DNA of 8,515 bases, taken from NCBI GenBank assembly GCA_030743915.1, contig JASLRP010000169.1, positions 1 through 8,515 of the forward strand, given 5' to 3'. This stretch comes from SAR202 cluster bacterium. Lineage in GTDB: Bacteria > Chloroflexota > Dehalococcoidia > Lucifugimonadales > UBA1123. Both the position numbers and the translations under genes were made by a program. This document shows, in pieces, positions 1-5,547 of this stretch (positions are counted from its first letter, which is position 1; each line of letters begins with the position of its first letter). The notes under the pieces were generated by a model. That model was not told the origin of the DNA. It searched no databases and was given only the letters and a program-made list of their open reading frames with translations.

Positions 1-305
1 AAATTACGAGGTTTCCTGACGGTTAACCACGTCAGTTATTATGACCATAGAATTCGTGTTTTTGGTCGGATGCGCCAGGCGATTTTGATTCGATAATTTG
101 TGAACCGTAGTTTGATACCCGGCCACCGACCATCCCGCAAAATCCACTATACATCAGGGGGGGTTGCCAAACAGTTGCCATGACTGAAACCGGGCAATTT
201 GAAGGATAAACCGCCATCGGAATGCTGGACGGAGAGGGTTATTATGGTCTAGCCAGACTGCAATGTCACTAATTCGACTGTCAGAGACCCGCCTACAACG
301 CGAAA
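1..305. other. Left-edge stretch without a supported gene
   Basis: I see no convincing gene here. The longest open frame (minus strand, 217 to 32, 61 codons) has no recognisable motif and no clear ribosome site. There is no tRNA T-arm motif. The stretch holds a short hairpin at 16-35, a run of seven G at 157-163, and the heptamer GTTGCCA twice, 11 bases apart (163-169 and 174-180). It lies downstream of the minus-strand zinc protein gene, so it would contain that gene's 3' end. The only hairpin near the stop is weak (GTCT/AGAC at 247-258) and has no T-run. Confidence 0.5.
16..35. repeat. Small inverted repeat (hairpin)
   Basis: CTGACG (16-21) pairs exactly with CGTCAG (30-35) around the 8-base loop GTTAACCA. 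A T-rich but interrupted stretch (TTATT) follows on the plus strand, so it could be a weak terminator of a gene outside the window. The stem is short and could also be chance. Confidence 0.3.
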
Positions 306-809
306 TTAGAACTTGCTGACAGCGATGTAGAATGAAAGGCCGCTGGCCAGGAGTATCAGAGGATTGAATGTCGCGCCAGAGGACACCGTGATGACCGTTA
401 TTGCGGTGAACATCGAGAAACCTGCGACAAGCTTGAGACGCCGACCTCGTTTTCGATTTACGGCCAGGCTGATTCCCTCGCCCACCAATAGGCCCACACC
501 AGCCACTGCTCCTGCGGTTACGACGTTGACGATGCTCAACCCAAGACCGGTGTTGAATAGGAAGATGTACACGAACGAAGTGATGATGCCGCCAACCGCG
601 GCGATGCCGATTCCTGCGCCGAGGCCCCGGAGCAAAAAGCTGGTTGACACATCGAAAGTTGGGATGGGTTTTACCTGAGCGCAGTCAGGACAGCGCACGC
701 CCACCGGTGCGTGAACCATGCACCGAGGGCATACGGACTCACCGCATCTGCCGCAGGCGAGGTTAGACTCGGTTGTTGGATGTCGGACGCAGAATCTTGC
801 TTCGGCCAT
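306..809 (-). CDS. B-box/zinc-ribbon-type membrane protein, function unknown
   Basis: This is a 167-residue protein in two parts. Residues 7-43 form a cysteine/histidine cluster (C7, H10, C19, C22, C27, C30, H33, C40, C43). The spacing and the text around it (HPTTESNLACGRCG, CPRC, APVGVRCPDC) match the B-box-like zinc-binding module that often precedes membrane domains in Chloroflexota and Actinobacteria. Residues about 56-165 are hydrophobic and hold roughly three or four membrane segments (about 57-86, 93-117, 126-145, 148-164), with a basic loop NRKRGRRLK at 118-126. ATG at 807-809 is preceded by GAAGG (818-822) at 8 bases. In related proteins the zinc module can precede a rhomboid protease, but no rhomboid GxSG or catalytic His is visible here. 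The gene lies 111 bases downstream of plsY on the same strand with no clear terminator between, so co-transcription is possible. The role is unknown; zinc binding and membrane location are inferred from sequence. Confidence 0.8.
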   Translation of the reverse strand: MAEARFCVRHPTTESNLACGRCGESVCPRCMVHAPVGVRCPDCAQVKPIPTFDVSTSFLLRGLGAGIGIAAVGGIITSFVYIFLFNTGLGLSIVNVVTAGAVAGVGLLVGEGISLAVNRKRGRRLKLVAGFSMFTAITVITVSSGATFNPLILLASGLSFYIAVSKF

Positions 810-920
810 GCATACTACCTTCGAGGAATCTAGGAAATTCGGGTGGACCAGCGGCGCCTTGTGAATTCTACAACGCTTGAGCTTCGATTGTGTTTGGAGT
901 TCTTCAACCCTAATTGAGAA

Positions 921-1598
921 TCATCCACTGGGACTGCGTTCGGTCCACGGCGATCTTCTTGGCACGTCGCGGTCCCATATCAGGCGGCGGGGCAGCACGG
1001 CGACCAGTGACACGTCGTCCTCTGGCCGTTCCCAGTTTGCTGTCAGTCGCTTGGCCATCAGTATTATTCCGATGCACACTGACATCGCAACGATTTCAAG
1101 GGGCCGGTCGAACACATATGTCAAAATAGGCAAAGCGATCATCGCCACGAACGTCCATAATCCGGTGTCCTTGTACACCAGCTTGCCAATGACTCCGATC
1201 ACCACGGCCATTATCAGCATTTCCTGCAGCAGGAAAAATCCAACCACAAGCCCTATCGCCGTTGCGACGCCTCTGCCCCCGGTGAATCGCATGAACGGCG
1301 ACCAGTTGTGCGCCACCACTGCCACCAGGCCCGCCGTGACCGGCACGCCGAGAGGGACGTCCAACGCGCGCCCGATGACCACAGGCAAGGTTCCCTTGAC
1401 CAGGCAGTCGAACGTTCCCAGCGTAAATCCGCTGATGGTTCCCACGTGCACCATTACGTTGGTTGCGCCCGCGTTACCGGAACCATATCGGCGAATGTCG
1501 ATATCCTTCAGATAGCGCGCGACGAGGTAGGCCGACGGGACAGACGCCAACAGGTATGCGCCCAGGATGAGCAGGACGGATTCAAGCATTGCGCCCAT
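921..1598 (-). CDS. plsY: Glycerol-3-phosphate acyltransferase PlsY
   Basis: PlsY is the membrane enzyme that moves an acyl chain from acyl-phosphate (made by PlsX) to position 1 of glycerol-3-phosphate, the first step of phosphatidic acid synthesis. Numbered from the TTG at 1599-1601, the protein shows motif 1, GSGNAGATN (40-48), the D65..K69-G70 signature, and motif 2 around H98, P102, F106 and GGRGVAT (108-114). About five hydrophobic membrane segments lie between residues 6 and 183. Two features are divergent: motif 2 has GGRG where GGKG is usual, and the C-terminal motif 3 (usually RH-x-NI-x-R-like) is replaced by KRLTANWER. A basic, Pro-rich tail of about 35 residues (192-226) follows the last helix, making the protein somewhat long for the family. 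The start is uncertain: TTG (1599-1601), ATG (1596-1598) and ATG (1587-1589) are in frame and none has a strong Shine-Dalgarno site; the first ATG is given. The PHP gene lies 112 bases upstream on the same strand. Confidence 0.9.
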   Translation of the reverse strand: MGAMLESVLLILGAYLLASVPSAYLVARYLKDIDIRRYGSGNAGATNVMVHVGTISGFTLGTFDCLVKGTLPVVIGRALDVPLGVPVTAGLVAVVAHNWSPFMRFTGGRGVATAIGLVVGFFLLQEMLIMAVVIGVIGKLVYKDTGLWTFVAMIALPILTYVFDRPLEIVAMSVCIGIILMAKRLTANWERPEDDVSLVAVLPRRLIWDRDVPRRSPWTERSPSG

Positions 1599-1604
1599 CA
1601 ATCA

Positions 1605-1621
1605 TGACGCCCGTCAGGGCG
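1605..1621. repeat. Overlapping small inverted repeats just upstream of plsY
   Basis: TGACG (1605-1609) pairs with CGTCA (1612-1616) around two bases, giving an operator-like dyad. The overlapping CGCCC (1608-1612) pairs with GGGCG (1617-1621) around a 4-base loop. Both lie immediately upstream of the plsY start on the minus strand, where they could affect ribosome access or bind a regulator. They are short, so chance is a real alternative. Confidence 0.3.
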
Positions 1622-1642
1622 CGCTGGGCGACGAGGCCACGT

Positions 1643-1666
1643 TCCAGGTTGGCGTGCCTTCCTGGA
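1643..1666. repeat. 24-bp dyad between the PHP gene and plsY
   Basis: TCCAGG (1643-1648) and CCTGGA (1661-1666) are exact inverted copies, and inside them GGC (1651-1653) mirrors GCC (1656-1658). Only the two TT pairs (1649-1650 and 1659-1660) and the central GT break the symmetry. No T-run follows on either strand, so it is not a normal intrinsic terminator. It could be an operator, or an RNA stem in the PHP-plsY transcript. Confidence 0.4.
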
Positions 1667-1710
1667 CACTGGGAATTTTGCATTCTGCCTCAGTTCGTTT
1701 CGGGGTTACA

Positions 1711-2580
1711 TCACCTGGTCGCTGATATCTCCGATTTAACGGCTCTGAGCCGCTCCACAGTTGACATCGGCGGGCCGACGGTTCCGGGTTGCGGCTCTCC
1801 GGGGTTTCCAGAGGCGTGGTAGTCGCTGCCGCCGCAGGGCACGATTCCGATATCGTCTGCAATCTCTTTGAGGTAGGATACCTGGTCAGGGGTGTAGTCG
1901 CCGTAGAACACCTCCATCCCCTCCAGGCCACGTTCCCTCAGATTCTCAACTGTCTTCCGCAGGCTGGCGACGTCGCCTCTGTCTGATTTCGTCTGTGAGT
2001 AAGTGGGATGGGCCATGACGGGCAAAGCGCCATTTTTGACCAACAGTCCCACCGCATCCTCAGGCGTCAGCTTGGGGCGTTCGACGTAGGCCGATCCGTT
2101 GCGGCCGATGTACCGATCGAACGCCTGCTTGGGGAACTCGATGTACCCGGCCTCGACCATCGCCTGGGCTATGTGAGGCCGGCCGATGGCTCCGCCATCG
2201 GAGATTTCCTGGACCCGCTCCCACGAGATATTCAGGCCCAGGCTGTTGAGTTTTTCGACCATCAACTCTCCCCGATTGTGACGGCCCTTGCGGAACCCTT
2301 CCAGAGTATTCTGAAAGTCCTGGTCGCTGGTGTCGATGAAATATCCCAGCACGTGAATTTCGGAGCCTGGAATGTCGGTGCTCAACTCAATGGCAGGGAT
2401 GATGGTCAGGTCTGGATGGGCTTCAGCGGCGGCCATCGCCTCGGGAAGGCCCTCCGTTGAATCGTGGTCGCTGACGGCGATGACTTTGAGGCCCCTGGAT
2501 GCGCACAGGTTCACAAGTTCAGTGGGCGTGAGCGTGCCGTCAGAGAATGTTGTGTGCAGGTGAAGGTCGACTTCAATCAT
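1711..2580 (-). CDS. PHP-domain phosphoesterase (TrpH/YciV-like)
   Basis: This 289-residue protein of the PHP superfamily (COG0613 type) uses a metal cluster to hydrolyse phosphoesters. Characterised relatives hydrolyse 3',5'-nucleoside bisphosphates and trim short RNA 5' ends. Metal-binding motifs are in family order: HLH (7-9) with SDG (13-15), SDHD (37-40), E65 in IPAIELS, H76 in the EIHVLGYF stretch, H191 in MAHP, and GSDYH (251-255). GRPHIA (133-138) is typical of the TrpH/YciV group and lies in the inserted helical domain. The frame stays open upstream to a GTG at 2659-2661, but the PHP fold normally begins directly at the DLHLHT strand, so ATG at 2578-2580 is chosen. No start has a good Shine-Dalgarno site. 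The gene lies after the rny terminator on the same strand and upstream of plsY, so it probably has its own promoter, which I could not place. Exact substrate unknown. Confidence 0.88.
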   Translation of the reverse strand: MIEVDLHLHTTFSDGTLTPTELVNLCASRGLKVIAVSDHDSTEGLPEAMAAAEAHPDLTIIPAIELSTDIPGSEIHVLGYFIDTSDQDFQNTLEGFRKGRHNRGELMVEKLNSLGLNISWERVQEISDGGAIGRPHIAQAMVEAGYIEFPKQAFDRYIGRNGSAYVERPKLTPEDAVGLLVKNGALPVMAHPTYSQTKSDRGDVASLRKTVENLRERGLEGMEVFYGDYTPDQVSYLKEIADDIGIVPCGGSDYHASGNPGEPQPGTVGPPMSTVERLRAVKSEISATR

Positions 2581-2721
2581 ATGGTGTTCTGTCCGTTCCG
2601 GCGTTGGTTGAACGCGCTGCATTGGTGTTTGGCAATTACTCTTCAGTATCGAGTTGAACACACAATGGCTCTGGATTCAACCTGAATCTGGGCGGCAACA
2701 GGTGGATTTGCTCTGAATTTG

Positions 2722-2763
2722 AAAATAAAAAACGAGGAAGAGGGTTGAGGTTCCTCTTCCTCG
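2722..2763 (-). terminator. Strong intrinsic terminator after rny
   Basis: Read on the minus strand, CGAGGAAGAGG (2763-2753) pairs over 11 bases without mismatch with CCTCTTCCTCG (2743-2733) around a 9-base loop. The stem is followed at once by TTTTTT, A, TTTT (2732-2722). It begins 33 bases after the rny stop. It is a textbook Rho-independent terminator and separates rny from the PHP gene downstream. Confidence 0.93.
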
Positions 2764-2795
2764 ATGTATTTACAGCGCCGGGTCCGAAATCGGGC

Positions 2796-4322
2796 CTACC
2801 GGGCGTATTCGACTGAGCGGCTCTCCCGGATGACCATGACCTTGATCTGGCCGGGATATACCAGGCTTTCCTCGATCTTCTTTACGATGTCGCGGGCCAT
2901 CTTGGACGCGAGAACGTCGTCGATGGTGTCAGGCTGCACCATGACCCTGACCTCGCGGCCCGCCTGGATGGCGAAGCACCTTTCAACGCCGTCGAATTCA
3001 CGTGCGACCTTCTCCAGCGCTTCCAGGCGTTTCATGTAGTTTTCCACGGTGTCCTTGCGGGCGCCGGGACGAGCCGCGCTGATGGCGTCAGCGGCGGCCA
3101 CGATGAACGCCTCGGTGCTGGTCATCACGTCGTCGTGATGCTCGGCGATGCAGAGGCATACCTTGGCGGCGACATTGTGTTTGGCGGCGACTTCGGCTCC
3201 GATCTCGGCGTGGGGGCCTTCGACCTCGTGGGTCAGAGCCTTGCCGAGGTCGTGCAGCAGTCCGCCGGCCTTGGCGAGTTTTACGTTGGCGCCCAACTCT
3301 GAGGCGATCATCCCTGCGATGTGGGAGACCTCAAGGCAGTGCTGGAGCACGTTTTCGCCGTAGCTGTAGCGGTATTTGAGCCGCCCCAGAAGTTTGATGA
3401 CCTCTGGATTGAGCCCTCTGACTCCGGCATCGAAGATGGCTTGTTCGCCGCTCTTCCAGATGGAGTCGTCAACTTCTTTCTGTGACCGTTTGACCATCTC
3501 CTCAATGCGGGCGGGATGTATCCGTCCGTCAGCGATTAGCTTGGTAACGGCCAGTCGGGCCACCTCTCGCCTGATGGGGTCAAAGCACGAGAGTGTGACT
3601 GCTTCGGGTGTGTCGTCGATGATGAGATCGACGCCGGTATTCTTTTCGATTGCTCGTATGTTGCGTCCTTCGCGGCCTATCAAACGGCCCTTCATGTCGT
3701 CGCTGGGCAATGGCACGGTCGTAACCGTGATCTCAGAGACGACTTCAGCGGCCATGCGGTGAATGGATGTGGCGAGGATGCGCGCCCCTTGTTCCTGGGC
3801 GCGTTCGTTGGCTTCTTGTTCCAGATCACGATACCGCCGTGCGATATCGTGTTGGGCATCATCCTCGGCCTGGCGCATCAAGATGTCTTTGGCTTCGCCG
3901 ATGGTCAGTTCGGCGACCTCTTCTACCTTGACGATGGCCTGTTCTTTCAGGCTTTCTAAATCGGACTGTAGTTCCTCTGCTTTGTCTTCCAGATTGGTGA
4001 GATTCCGCTCCCGTTTCTCGATGTTGTTTCCACGACGTTCGAGATTCTCTTCGCGGTTCGCCAGACGGCGCTCGGAGCGTTTTATCTCCGACCGCTGTTC
4101 TCTTATCTCTGTCTCACCTTCTTTACGCAGTTCGAGGGATTCTTCTTTCGCCTCGATGAGGATTGCACGGCTCTGTTCCTTCGCATCCTCAACAATGCGA
4201 GTGGACTCAGATTCGGCCCGTCCGATGCGCTTTTGGCTCACAAGGCTTCGACCGTAATAACCGGTCCCAGCCCCGATTGCTAGACCACCAAGGGCGGCGA
4301 GCAGCGCAATAATAAATTCCAC
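2796..4322 (-). CDS. rny: Ribonuclease Y
   Basis: RNase Y is the membrane-bound endoribonuclease that starts mRNA decay in many bacteria lacking RNase E. At 508 residues it is close to the usual family length of about 510-520. Domains in order: an N-terminal membrane segment (about 3-24); a long charged coiled coil (about 30-190) rich in Arg/Glu; a KH RNA-binding domain (about 198-262) with the signature IGREGRNIRAIE (215-226); and an HD metal-dependent domain (about 324-417) with H328, H357-D358 in GLLHDLGKA, and HHDD (395-398). A conserved C-terminal region ends in GQIKVMVIRE (491-500). The start is GTG (4320-4322), supported by AAGGAAGG eight bases upstream. It has its own sigma70-like promoter and a strong terminator, so it appears monocistronic, perhaps with some readthrough from metF. 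All key catalytic residues appear intact. Confidence 0.97.
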   Translation of the reverse strand: MEFIIALLAALGGLAIGAGTGYYGRSLVSQKRIGRAESESTRIVEDAKEQSRAILIEAKEESLELRKEGETEIREQRSEIKRSERRLANREENLERRGNNIEKRERNLTNLEDKAEELQSDLESLKEQAIVKVEEVAELTIGEAKDILMRQAEDDAQHDIARRYRDLEQEANERAQEQGARILATSIHRMAAEVVSEITVTTVPLPSDDMKGRLIGREGRNIRAIEKNTGVDLIIDDTPEAVTLSCFDPIRREVARLAVTKLIADGRIHPARIEEMVKRSQKEVDDSIWKSGEQAIFDAGVRGLNPEVIKLLGRLKYRYSYGENVLQHCLEVSHIAGMIASELGANVKLAKAGGLLHDLGKALTHEVEGPHAEIGAEVAAKHNVAAKVCLCIAEHHDDVMTSTEAFIVAAADAISAARPGARKDTVENYMKRLEALEKVAREFDGVERCFAIQAGREVRVMVQPDTIDDVLASKMARDIVKKIEESLVYPGQIKVMVIRESRSVEYAR

Positions 4323-4330
4323 GCGACTAA

Positions 4331-4338
4331 CCTTCCTT
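4331..4338 (-). promoter_or_regulatory. Ribosome binding site of rny
   Basis: On the minus strand AAGGAAGG lies eight bases upstream of the GTG codon. It is what decides the non-ATG start of rny. Confidence 0.75.
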
Positions 4339-4385
4339 GTAACGAGTTACTCAGGATGCCTTTTTCAGGCCCTAAGTATAAACTC

Positions 4386-4414
4386 ATGTTATAGTCAGCG
4401 TTGGGCAGTGTCAA
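4386..4414 (-). promoter_or_regulatory. Sigma70-like promoter of rny
   Basis: On the minus strand a perfect -35 box TTGACA (4414-4409) is followed by TATAAC (4393-4388) at 15 bases, or TAACAT (4391-4386) at 17 bases. Transcription would start about 4380, giving a 5' leader of roughly 55 bases before the rny GTG. The -35 box overlaps one arm of an imperfect inverted repeat (4404-4440). Confidence 0.65.
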
Positions 4415-4440
4415 GCAAGCGAATACCCTAAGACAGTGCC
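4404..4440. repeat. Imperfect inverted repeat spanning the metF stop and rny -35 box
   Basis: GGCAGTGTC (4404-4412) and GACAGTGCC (4432-4440) match as inverted arms in eight of nine positions, with a 19-base loop between. The right arm lies in the last codons of metF and the left arm overlaps the rny -35 box. It could be a weak metF 3' stem or a regulator site. No T-run follows it. Confidence 0.35.
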
Positions 4441-5312
4441 GTGCTGACACCAGCGCCAGGTAGGTTATCCAGTATTTTCGTGATGGAATACCTGCGGTTG
4501 AGCACGTAAAAATGCACGCCTGGGACATTGTTTGCCATCAGTTCCTGGGCCTGGCGCAGGGTGTGTTCGATGCCGATCTGCCGCACCGCTCTGTTATCGT
4601 CGGCATGCTGTTCCAACTGCCTGTCCAGATCGGCGGGAATGGTGGCGCCGCTCAGGTCGGTGATTCTCCTGATCTGTGAGGCGTTGAGGATGGGCATCAG
4701 CCCCGGAATGATGGGCACATCAATTCCCGCTCGGCGCGCGCGGTCAACGAAATCGTAGTAGTAGTCGTTGTCGTAGAATAGCTGTGTGATGAGAAATTCC
4801 GCTCCCTGGTCAACCTTCATTTTGGTGTAGCGCAGGTCAGAATCGAGATCAGGCGACTCTGGATGGCCCTCGGGATAGCAGGCCGCAGCGATTCCGAAAT
4901 CGAAGTTCTCTCTGGCGTGCTGAATGATATCGGTTGCGTGAGCAAACCCGCCTTCAGCAGGCACGAAGCTATCGGAGCCTCGAGGCGGGTCTCCACGGAG
5001 GAGGATTACATTCTCGATACCCTCGGACTCGAACCGCTCCAGAACACCGTGAACAAATTCCCTGGTCTGGGCCGCGCAGGCGACATGACCCATTACGGTC
5101 ATGCCCGATTCTCGATAAGCGCGCACGCACAACTCCACCGTCAGACGCTGGGTGGACCCGCCAGCGCCGTAGGTGATGTCGATGAAGTCTGGTTCGTAAC
5201 GTTTAAGAGAATCGATAGTGTTGAATAGCCGCTCGACGCCCTGTTCATCTTTCGGAGGGAAGAATTCGAAAGACAAGGTTCGTTTATTGTCAAGAATGTT
5301 TTTAATCTTCAT
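4428..5312 (-). CDS. metF: 5,10-methylenetetrahydrofolate reductase
   Basis: This is a flavoprotein that reduces 5,10-methylene-THF to 5-methyl-THF, the methyl donor for methionine synthesis. The 294-residue protein is a single TIM-barrel domain of normal bacterial MetF length, without the C-terminal regulatory domain of eukaryotic enzymes. Visible motifs, numbered from the chosen ATG: FEFFPPK (15-21) with the catalytic Glu at 16, DITYGAGGST (45-54), GHVAC (75-79), LLRGDPP (104-110) with the FAD-contacting Asp at 108, CYPEGHP (145-151) and GAEFLITQLFYD (170-181). The frame extends upstream to a TTG at 5322-5324, but that triplet is part of TTGAGG, whose GAGG (5319-5322) stands six bases before ATG 5310-5312; the ATG is therefore the start. 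It is divergent from the lipoprotein gene and 105 bases upstream of rny. No SAM-type riboswitch is recognisable in the leader. Next to no alternative identity. Confidence 0.96.
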   Translation of the reverse strand: MKIKNILDNKRTLSFEFFPPKDEQGVERLFNTIDSLKRYEPDFIDITYGAGGSTQRLTVELCVRAYRESGMTVMGHVACAAQTREFVHGVLERFESEGIENVILLRGDPPRGSDSFVPAEGGFAHATDIIQHARENFDFGIAAACYPEGHPESPDLDSDLRYTKMKVDQGAEFLITQLFYDNDYYYDFVDRARRAGIDVPIIPGLMPILNASQIRRITDLSGATIPADLDRQLEQHADDNRAVRQIGIEHTLRQAQELMANNVPGVHFYVLNRRYSITKILDNLPGAGVSTALS

Positions 5313-5318
5313 ATCAGA

Positions 5319-5322
5319 CCTC
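5319..5322 (-). promoter_or_regulatory. Ribosome binding site of metF
   Basis: GAGG on the minus strand is six bases before ATG 5310-5312. It overlaps the alternative in-frame TTG (5322-5324) and so argues against that codon as the start. Confidence 0.65.
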
Positions 5323-5360
5323 AAATTTGTTCGGGCGACCCTTGGGGAGAGAATAAGAAA

Positions 5361-5369
5361 ATATTAGCA
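5361..5369 (-). promoter_or_regulatory. Candidate extended -10 promoter of metF
   Basis: TGCTAATAT on the minus strand fits an extended -10 element (TGn followed by TAATAT). No good -35 box is seen at 16-18 bases. Transcription would start near 5354, about 42 bases before the metF ATG. Confidence 0.4.
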
Positions 5370-5431
5370 TATCGCGCGCCATTGGGACCTGAATTGCGCC
5401 GAACCCAACCTGTCTTTATGACGGACGAACC

Positions 5432-5461
5432 TTGACAAGGCCAGCGAGTCACCTTGATACT
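5432..5461 (+). promoter_or_regulatory. Candidate sigma70 promoter of the lipoprotein gene
   Basis: A perfect TTGACA (5432-5437) is followed 18 bases later by GATACT (5456-5461). A second, better -10-like box, GATAAT (5467-5472), has no matching -35. The implied leader is about 75-80 bases to the TTG start. Confidence 0.5.
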
Positions 5462-5536
5462 GACGTGATAATAAAACCCCTGGGCTGCGTCGGACGTAAT
5501 GGTTTTAGGAAGCGCAGTCACAGGCAACAATCGGTC

Positions 5537-5545
5537 GGGGAGAGG
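5537..5545 (+). promoter_or_regulatory. Ribosome binding site deciding the TTG start
   Basis: The purine run GGGGAGAGG ends two bases before TTG 5548-5550; its GGGGAG part lies five bases away. This, plus the signal peptide that begins right at this codon, supports the TTG start. Confidence 0.65.
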
Positions 5546-5547
5546 CG

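Noticed and set aside
32..217. 61-codon minus-strand open frame at the left edge
   Set aside because: No motif, no clear ribosome site and no neighbour support.
877..1515. 212-codon plus-strand open frame opposite plsY
   Set aside because: The protein is Ser/Thr/Pro-rich without a motif, while the minus strand encodes PlsY with its signature motifs.
2008..2460. 150-codon plus-strand open frame opposite the PHP gene
   Set aside because: It has no recognisable domain and overlaps the PHP motifs on the other strand.
2640..2700. Promoter for the PHP gene
   Set aside because: A -10-like GATACT (minus strand, 2650-2645) exists, but no -35 box lies at a suitable distance, so it is not called.
3763..4257. 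164-codon plus-strand open frame opposite the rny coiled coil
   Set aside because: Ser/Arg-rich shadow of the Glu/Arg coiled-coil codons of RNase Y.
5313..5360. Possible SAM or other riboswitch in the metF leader
   Set aside because: The likely leader is only about 40 bases and shows no S-box-like stems or terminator.
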